From: Nepenthes gracilis
Lineage: Eukaryota; Streptophyta; Magnoliopsida; Caryophyllales; Nepenthaceae
Assembly (NCBI GenBank): GCA_033239525.1
Contig: BSYO01000002.1
Location: 15,348,626 to 15,412,625, forward strand
Length of the DNA stretch: 64,000 bases
Direction of reading: 5' to 3'
Both the position numbers and the translations under genes were made by a program. Of this stretch, positions 58,439 through 64,000 are shown piece by piece. Every line of letters begins with the position of its first letter. Within the stretch, counting starts at the first letter, position 1. The notes beneath the pieces are model-generated. The model made no database searches. It saw nothing but the letters and a program-made list of their open reading frames with translations, and had not been told where the DNA came from.

Positions 58439-58443
58439 CTTAG
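58439..58443 (+). repeat. Target site duplication of solo LTR B2
   Basis: CTTAG here is repeated exactly at 60619-60623. Confidence 0.9.
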
Positions 58444-60618
58444 TGTGAGATTTCGATCCCAAAAACATGATAATTCCTAATCATTAAGTTAATATAAGTA
58501 TGTTGAGGTAATTATAATAAGGAAAAATGTGAAAAAATATGTTTCAAGGCTAAAATAACATAACCACCTGCCTAAAGGGTACCTAGGCGGGGCAGGGGTG
58601 TGGAAGCTGTGACGAGTGGCACCCGGTTGGCGCTCGAGGGGCCACCCAAGCCTGCATTTTGCGTGAGTGGCCCCTACTTGGCACCTATTTGGCACTCGAG
58701 CGCCGCTCACCGGCCAGGTCACGTGCTCCTCTTTTCTTTTCTTTTAAAGTGCGATTTTGGGGGTGTTTAAGAGAGGGAGAGAATAGAACTCGATAGAGAG
58801 CACGAAGGAGAGGAGAGGAAAGGAGAGAAAAGAGAGGAGAAAGGGGAAAAAGAGGGGAAATCTTGCCGTTCCACTCCAATCCAAGTAAGAATAGCAGTAG
58901 ATCGGACTCAGGCAAGTATATTTCGGACGTTATTTTCCATTTTTACCGCTTTTTATTATCTCCATAATGGTAATTATGCTCTAAAATCATCTTGCTCCAT
59001 GTTTAATACAAATAAAGCATGTCTCTCTTAATTGTTCGGATATATTTTGTGCTTACATATATATATTGCGATATATAACTCTAATTTCATGAATAAGCAT
59101 GTGTTTTGTGTTCAATTTGTATCCGATAGTTTTGCATGAAACCCTAACTCAAAAATTTGGGGATTCTTGGTTTAAATGCACAATTTTGTATATGTATTGT
59201 GATATATGACTTTGATTTCATGAATAAACAAGTATTTGACGTCTGATTCAAGTCTGAAAACCTTGTACTAAAACCTAGAAAGAAAAATTAGGATTTTTGG
59301 TGTTTAATATTCGTAAATTCTAAGATGTAAATGTTAATTTGTACAAGGTTATTGCCCATGCTACAAGTTTTATCTGAAAGATTTACATGGAACTATACAG
59401 TTATGTTTCTGTATATTTTTGAAGCTATCTAAAAGGTTATCTGTATAAATTTGACTGACTTTTTGAAATACGATGAGTTAAGAGTTAAGAAATAAGTACC
59501 AAGACACTTCTGATTCTGTTAATTAGGACCTAGGACTGATATATGGTTAGGTAAGGTTCTCCGGCATACTTTAAAATGTTATGGTAGTAATAGAGAATAA
59601 TTTCATTCATGGAGTTATACGTGGTCTGTCCTTCCTTAGGGCGTTAACCTAGAGGGTAATATTTCTATATCTGACCAACCTTTGGGAGGTAATTCTGTTC
59701 TGTTCTCGCTAGAATTGATATCTCTATTCTGTTTTTAGCTTTGATTATATGCTAATACAATCTATCCTCGATTATTCACCCCATCGACTACCAGGGTCTA
59801 CTAGTTTGGTCCTTAGGATAATAAAGTTGGATTTCTAGAAGTTACAAGATTTGATGCCGGATTCTGATTTCTGATACCTGTTTTACTTAATTATAATTTT
59901 CAAAGCATGCCATATGAAATTATACTTTCTTCTATTTTCATGTACTTCTCTATCTCCAGATATTTATAAGGTTCTGTTTATCTATACACATGTTCTATAT
60001 AAAAACATTACACTTGCATGTTTTAATGTACCTTGTTGGGCCTCGACTCACTTTTCTGTTTTTTCCTCCATATGAGACCGTAGAGTTAATACCAGGCAAG
60101 CAGGAGTAGAAAAAGCTTAGTTGGGAAGATATTTTGGGAACTTCAAGCCTCTTTTGGGAGCCTGATTTGCTTGAATATAATTACCTGATTTTGTGGATGG
60201 ATAATGTATATGAAGTGTCTTAGTATGTAATGAATTTTGTTGGAATAGTATCTCTGCTTCCACAGGTTCATACTATGGACATAGTTCTACTTCTATTTTC
60301 TGCTCTTTTTGGATTCTATACAGGTATTAGTAGACATCTCTTATCTGAATTCTAGTATAGTGGATAAGATGTGTTTGTCTTGAAGCCATGGATGAATATG
60401 GCCTTTCGTAATCCTGTCATTGAAATGTGAATGTACGTTGAAGTGTAAACTTGTATATTTGTATGTTTTACTCAGGTAGACTATATCAATTTAGCCCAAT
60501 TTTAGGAAAAACTCTATCCATTTTTCCTTAGGATTCTAAGAGGTTTGTTTGGTTTTCAATTTTGTATGGTCATTGACGAAATGTATTAAAAGGTTTGAAA
60601 AAAATCAATTCCGTCACA
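58444..60618 (+). mobile_element. Solo LTR B2 inside E6
   Basis: 2175 bp from TGTGAGATTTCGATCCC to AATTCCGTCACA with perfect CTTAG flanks. Same family as E2, LTR C and LTR B. GC-rich U3 block (58560-58720, GGCACTCGAGCGCCGC), purine-rich leader (58770-58860), donor-like CAG|GCAAGTATATT at 58912, one intact arm CTATCCTCGATT at 59761 with its partner decayed near 59583. The acceptor is destroyed (CTCCAT at 60066-60071 for CTCCAG). It lacks the GAACTCCGG minisatellite. Confidence 0.93.
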
Positions 60619-60935
60619 CTTAGGTTTGAGTAAGATAGATTGAATAAGTAGATGAAGGCGTAGGATGATTAGATTACACAGGATAATTCTAGTTGTCCTA
60701 GTTTGTATAACATAGACTAAAACTAAATCAGGATCAGTAGTTAGGAGTGATTGTTTAGTTGCGATATCCTAGTTAGTGTCTTAATCAAGTTAAGTTAGTT
60801 TACTTAGGCTAGAACTGAGTCAGGATATGTTAGTTATGTTCGACCGCCTAGTGTTTAGTGCTTGGTTAATATTCGAGCTAAGTTACAATCTCACCCATAT
60901 TATTCTTGTTTCAAAAAAGATATTAGTAGCTGATC

Positions 60936-61094
60936 ATGCCACGGAAATGGAGGTCGACGCATGAAGGTGGCCAGCCGTGTGATAGAGAGGCCGAGTATTT
61001 GGATCTGTTGGGTATAGCAGGTATCATTCAGAATATGGGGAAGGAAAATCTTGCTCTAGTGCCTATACTTTTAATTCGGGAGATAGAATTTTAA
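60936..61094 (+). pseudogene. E6 gag N-terminal stub (52 codons)
   Basis: ATG at 60936 opens 52 codons (MPRKWRSTHEGGQPCDREAE, YLDLLGIAGIIQNMGKENLA) ending in TAA at 61092. The DREAEYLDLLG motif matches the gag starts of E1 and E4. Unlike those copies, the start here is not followed by an immediate stop, so this short piece could be translated. What follows is not gag. Confidence 0.75.
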
Positions 61095-61974
61095 CAGAAG
61101 TATTGAGGTTATGAAAATCATCGTGGTTTTGCTTCAGGGTTGTTAGACCGTCAAGGATTTTGAATGTTTGGATAATTGTCGATTACTTAGTGACGACATT
61201 CCATTATTGTGATCTTGAACGATACGATCGAATTGGGTAAGCCGGCTCGTTAGTATGCCAACGAGACAATAAGGTTGCTGAATATTTGGGTTTTAAGGTT
61301 TGGTAGTGATTTGAGGCTGTAGCAAAACTTTTTGGATAATTACTTCGATCATATTTCCTATGTTGGTTGTAATCTGAGGATTTCGGGTTTTGCATTAGAT
61401 ATATCGATATCTTTGAGATTTTCTTGGGTCTATAGTTGTCGTGTAATCTAGGTGTCCAATATGGATTAATAAATTTGAGTTGCAAAGGGATGTTTAGTGC
61501 GCCAATAAAGGGTTAATTAGAGTTGCGCAATGGAGTGGATGGCCTTATATTTTAAGGTTCAGTTTAAAGTTTGAAATGAATGATCTTTTTGAGGCCTCGG
61601 GTGAACTAAAGTAGAAGTTCATCAGTTCGTTTGAGGTTTTGAATTAAGTCAGAAAAATAGTCAATAAATTTGAGTTACATCCAATTTGGTGGATTATCAT
61701 GAAGTCTTCCTTACATCGATAGTTGAAGAAATAAGTATGTGATCAAATTAAGCCTTATGGGAGATTAAAAATTTATCTTATGATAAGGTTCCAACCTAGA
61801 TTTAAATAGGAAATATTAGATATTGGGAATTAGGATAATTCATTTGGTTAATATTTTTTTAGGAGGGATCTTTTCTTCAAGGATGTAACATAGGATCTTG
61901 AAGAAGGAATCTGAAAAGATTTTTTTTCGATTATTGACTTTTGAGATTTGTTAAATTTTGAGGATAAAATTTTT
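61095..61974. other. E6 3' internal region without pol
   Basis: About 880 bp with no recognised domain on either strand. A 93-codon minus frame (61485-61204) has no family motif. It ends with GAGGATAAAATTTTTATAAG, the post-pol motif seen before PPTs here. Confidence 0.55.
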
Positions 61975-61991
61975 ATAAGTGGGGAAGAATA
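61975..61991 (+). other. E6 polypurine tract
   Basis: ATAAGTGGGGAAGAATA directly precedes the right LTR. Confidence 0.78.
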
Positions 61992-64000
61992 TATTATTCT
62001 GAATTTTTATTCAATTTAATTGGGATAATTTCTTATTTTTTTGGGTAATATAAATGTGATGAAAATAAATTAAATATTATGAGATTTTGACGAATGATCG
62101 GAATTATGAAGTGGCACCTGGAGTGTGCTTGTACTGTTATCCATATACCGATTTAGATTTTGGAATAAAATAAAAGTAAAAATAGAATATATAGATAAGT
62201 GAAAAAAATAAAAACAAAATAAAAGAAAAAATAAGATAAAAATAGGAGAATTAGGAGGGATCAGAGAGAGAGAAAGAGGAAAGAATAAAGAGGGGAGAAA
62301 AGAGGAAAGAGAAAGAGGGAGAAGAGAGAGAGAGGAGAGATCGAGTCCCTCGGGCTCGAATCTGGCATGGAGCTAGTTAGAAAAGTAATAGATCAGAACG
62401 ATGTAAGTGCAACCATATCCTCCTCTTTCGTTCTTTGCACTTTTTATTCTGTTTTCTTCGGGTATTTTTCTTTCAATATACAATTAAATTTATATTTTGT
62501 ATTACACATAACTTGAGCATGCACATATGTAGATTTCATATCCGATTTCTTAGTTTTGATTGGTTTTTTGTACGTGAAACCCTAATCCGTGCTCGGATGC
62601 TTTTATCCATTTATTTAGGGTTTTCTATAATTTGACTTTAGAATATGGATACCCATGCCTTAAACATGTTAATTTATCGAATGGGTGTCTGATTTGATAA
62701 TTTTATACGATTTTGTACACTTGGAAACCCTAACTCACATCCCGGCATCTTCACCCACGAAATTGAGGGTTTGTGCATGATTTGGTTTTGGAATTTAAAA
62801 ATCTTACTTTCATGGACATGGGTATTCTAATTATTTGGCATTTATGTACATATATTTTGTATAAGTTAATTTTACGTGTTTTAGGAATATTATCAGATGT
62901 GAATTGAGATAATTATCAATATATACATTTTATATGTTATATTGTATATATTTCAAAAATTATATTGCATGTAATTATGAAAGGATTTATTGTTTAAAAG
63001 TTCTAAAGTTGTGTCCAATGCTTCGTGGTAAGAATTTCTTATATATTCCAAGCTTTATATTGATTTATGCATATAATTGGAAGCATGTGAAGACATGAAT
63101 GCATAAGAAACGATTATCTGTATCCGTATCAATGAATTATGAAATATTTGCAAAGCATTTGAAGGGAACTCGACAATTTGATATATTTCATGATTCCTTC
63201 TCCAGATAGTGAGAATTTCTGTATAAGTTTTTGGTGGAACCTTCCTTTAAGAATAAGTAATTAAGAATCTGGACTAAGAATTTACATTTCAGATTGTAGT
63301 ATTCCCTAACATGCCTTAAGATATTATTGTGGTAAATCGAGGAATTACCTCTGAGGCACGGGGGATATTGTGGTATAAGAATAAGGACTATATGCCTGTA
63401 TATTACAGATTATAGGTATACCGTTCACCATGGGACGTTAAATTTTGAAGTTCCTTGTTAGTGCTTTAGATCATGTGGAGTAACATGATCCTTTCGTCGA
63501 TTTGACTACACCGATAGTCGGTAAGACCTATTGCCCATGGTCCACAAAGATGAAGAAATTTTTACATGTTTTAGAACCTAAAAAAAGAATAAGTAAAACA
63601 GAAAAGATAAACGAGTTCTGGAAAGCGTATTTGTTCATGTTTCATATTTATGCATCTTCATTGTGCCCCTATCTCATTCCTCAGCTTTATTTTGCGTCTA
63701 TTGTTTATTGTCATTGATTATATTGCACTTACTATGTATTTCACTCACCCTTACTATTTTCTTATTTTCGGATAAGCGCGAACTTAGGTCCGATAAGGCG
63801 GGGTAGAGGATTAAAAGTTGGCTAGACTGCTAACCTTGGAAGATGACTTGTGGACTTAGATTTTATAATTTAATACCTTATGGATTAAATTTTGTATATT
63901 ATGAGATGGAAATGTGTCTGTATACTGTTGATATACCGATGGTTTAGTTTTTGCTGTACTTTAATGGATGTATCGGCTTTCGTAAATAATTATGATTTAT
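61992..64000 (+). repeat. E6 3' LTR (cut by window edge)
   Basis: Follows the left LTR closely from TATTATTCTGAATTTTTATT onward. Landmarks: purine-rich leader (62265-62340), donor GAT|GTAAGTGC at 62403, GGGACGTTAAATTTTGAAG block near 63430, decayed acceptor near 63770. Confidence 0.9.

Larger units (their letters stand above)
56125..64000 (+). mobile_element. E6: gag-stub deletion derivative, E1/E4-related
   Basis: Left LTR (56125-58382), PBS, a short internal region and right LTR (from 61992, running off the window). The internal region is about 1.4 kb once solo LTR B2 is removed, and contains only the first 52 gag codons and the 3' PPT. No pol is present. LTR termini have decayed to TA instead of TG. 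The right LTR ends at a position matching 58166 in the left one, so about 215 bp lie outside. Confidence 0.87.

Noticed and set aside
58184..58480. 98-codon plus-strand frame across the E6 LTR end and PBS
   Set aside because: It spans LTR end, PBS and LTR B2's first bases, all non-coding parts of elements.
56125..64000. Segmental duplication of host DNA (56.1-58.2 kb with 62.0-64.0 kb)
   Set aside because: The copies are direct repeats bounded by a PBS and a PPT, so they are the two LTRs of E6.

Overview
The window looks like plant nuclear DNA from a large, repeat-rich genome. It is AT-rich intergenic sequence built almost wholly of nested, decayed LTR retrotransposons. I see no convincing host gene, tRNA, rRNA or CRISPR array. 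Where pol survives, the elements are Ty3/gypsy chromoviruses. The integrase C-terminus followed by a short chromodomain-like tail points to the Tekay/Del clade. All have long LTRs (about 2 to 3 kb or more) and a primer-binding site for initiator Met tRNA. A second lineage, Tat-like, is represented by a 3' part with antisense extra ORFs.

Layout. 1-6479: element E1 (minus), pol to gag plus its 5' LTR, cut by the left window edge. 6480-16180: 3' part of a Tat-like element (plus) with antisense remnants of a Transposase_28 (PF04195-like) protein and a 950-bp 3' LTR; it is interrupted by solo LTR C (9983-12660) and a 1.4-kb tandem duplication. 16337-25538: element E2 (minus), structurally complete with two LTRs, PBS, PPT and a 5-bp target duplication, but coding-dead. 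25544-27500: a mosaic of pieces of the neighbouring E3 and two minisatellites. About 27500-37921: E3 (minus), a gag-only deletion derivative whose right LTR holds solo LTR A (31187-37400), which itself holds solo LTR B (33582-37159). 37922-48126: E4 (plus), with truncated 5' LTR, broken gag-pol and 3' LTR; it is followed directly by a second PBS and gag start (to 48749), a tandem arrangement. 48760-51909: E5 (minus), gag plus 5' LTR. 51910-53660: a truncated LTR (F). 54843-56124: PBS and partial LTR of E7 (minus). 56125-64000: E6 (plus), another gag-stub deletion derivative that carries solo LTR B2 (58444-60618) and runs off the right edge.

No coding region is intact. Stops and frameshifts break every polyprotein, and several catalytic residues are lost. 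The most interesting signal lies in the LTRs. Divergent LTR families share one architecture: U3 with W-box-like or GC-palindrome repeats, a TATA box, a short leader, a splice-donor-like AG|G(T/C)AAGTG, a family-specific minisatellite, a conserved pair of complementary arms (AATCGAGGATAG with CTATCCTCGATT), a polypyrimidine tract with CAG|ATGA acceptor, then the PBS. I infer a leader intron of 1 to 2.4 kb inside the LTR. I could not test this here.
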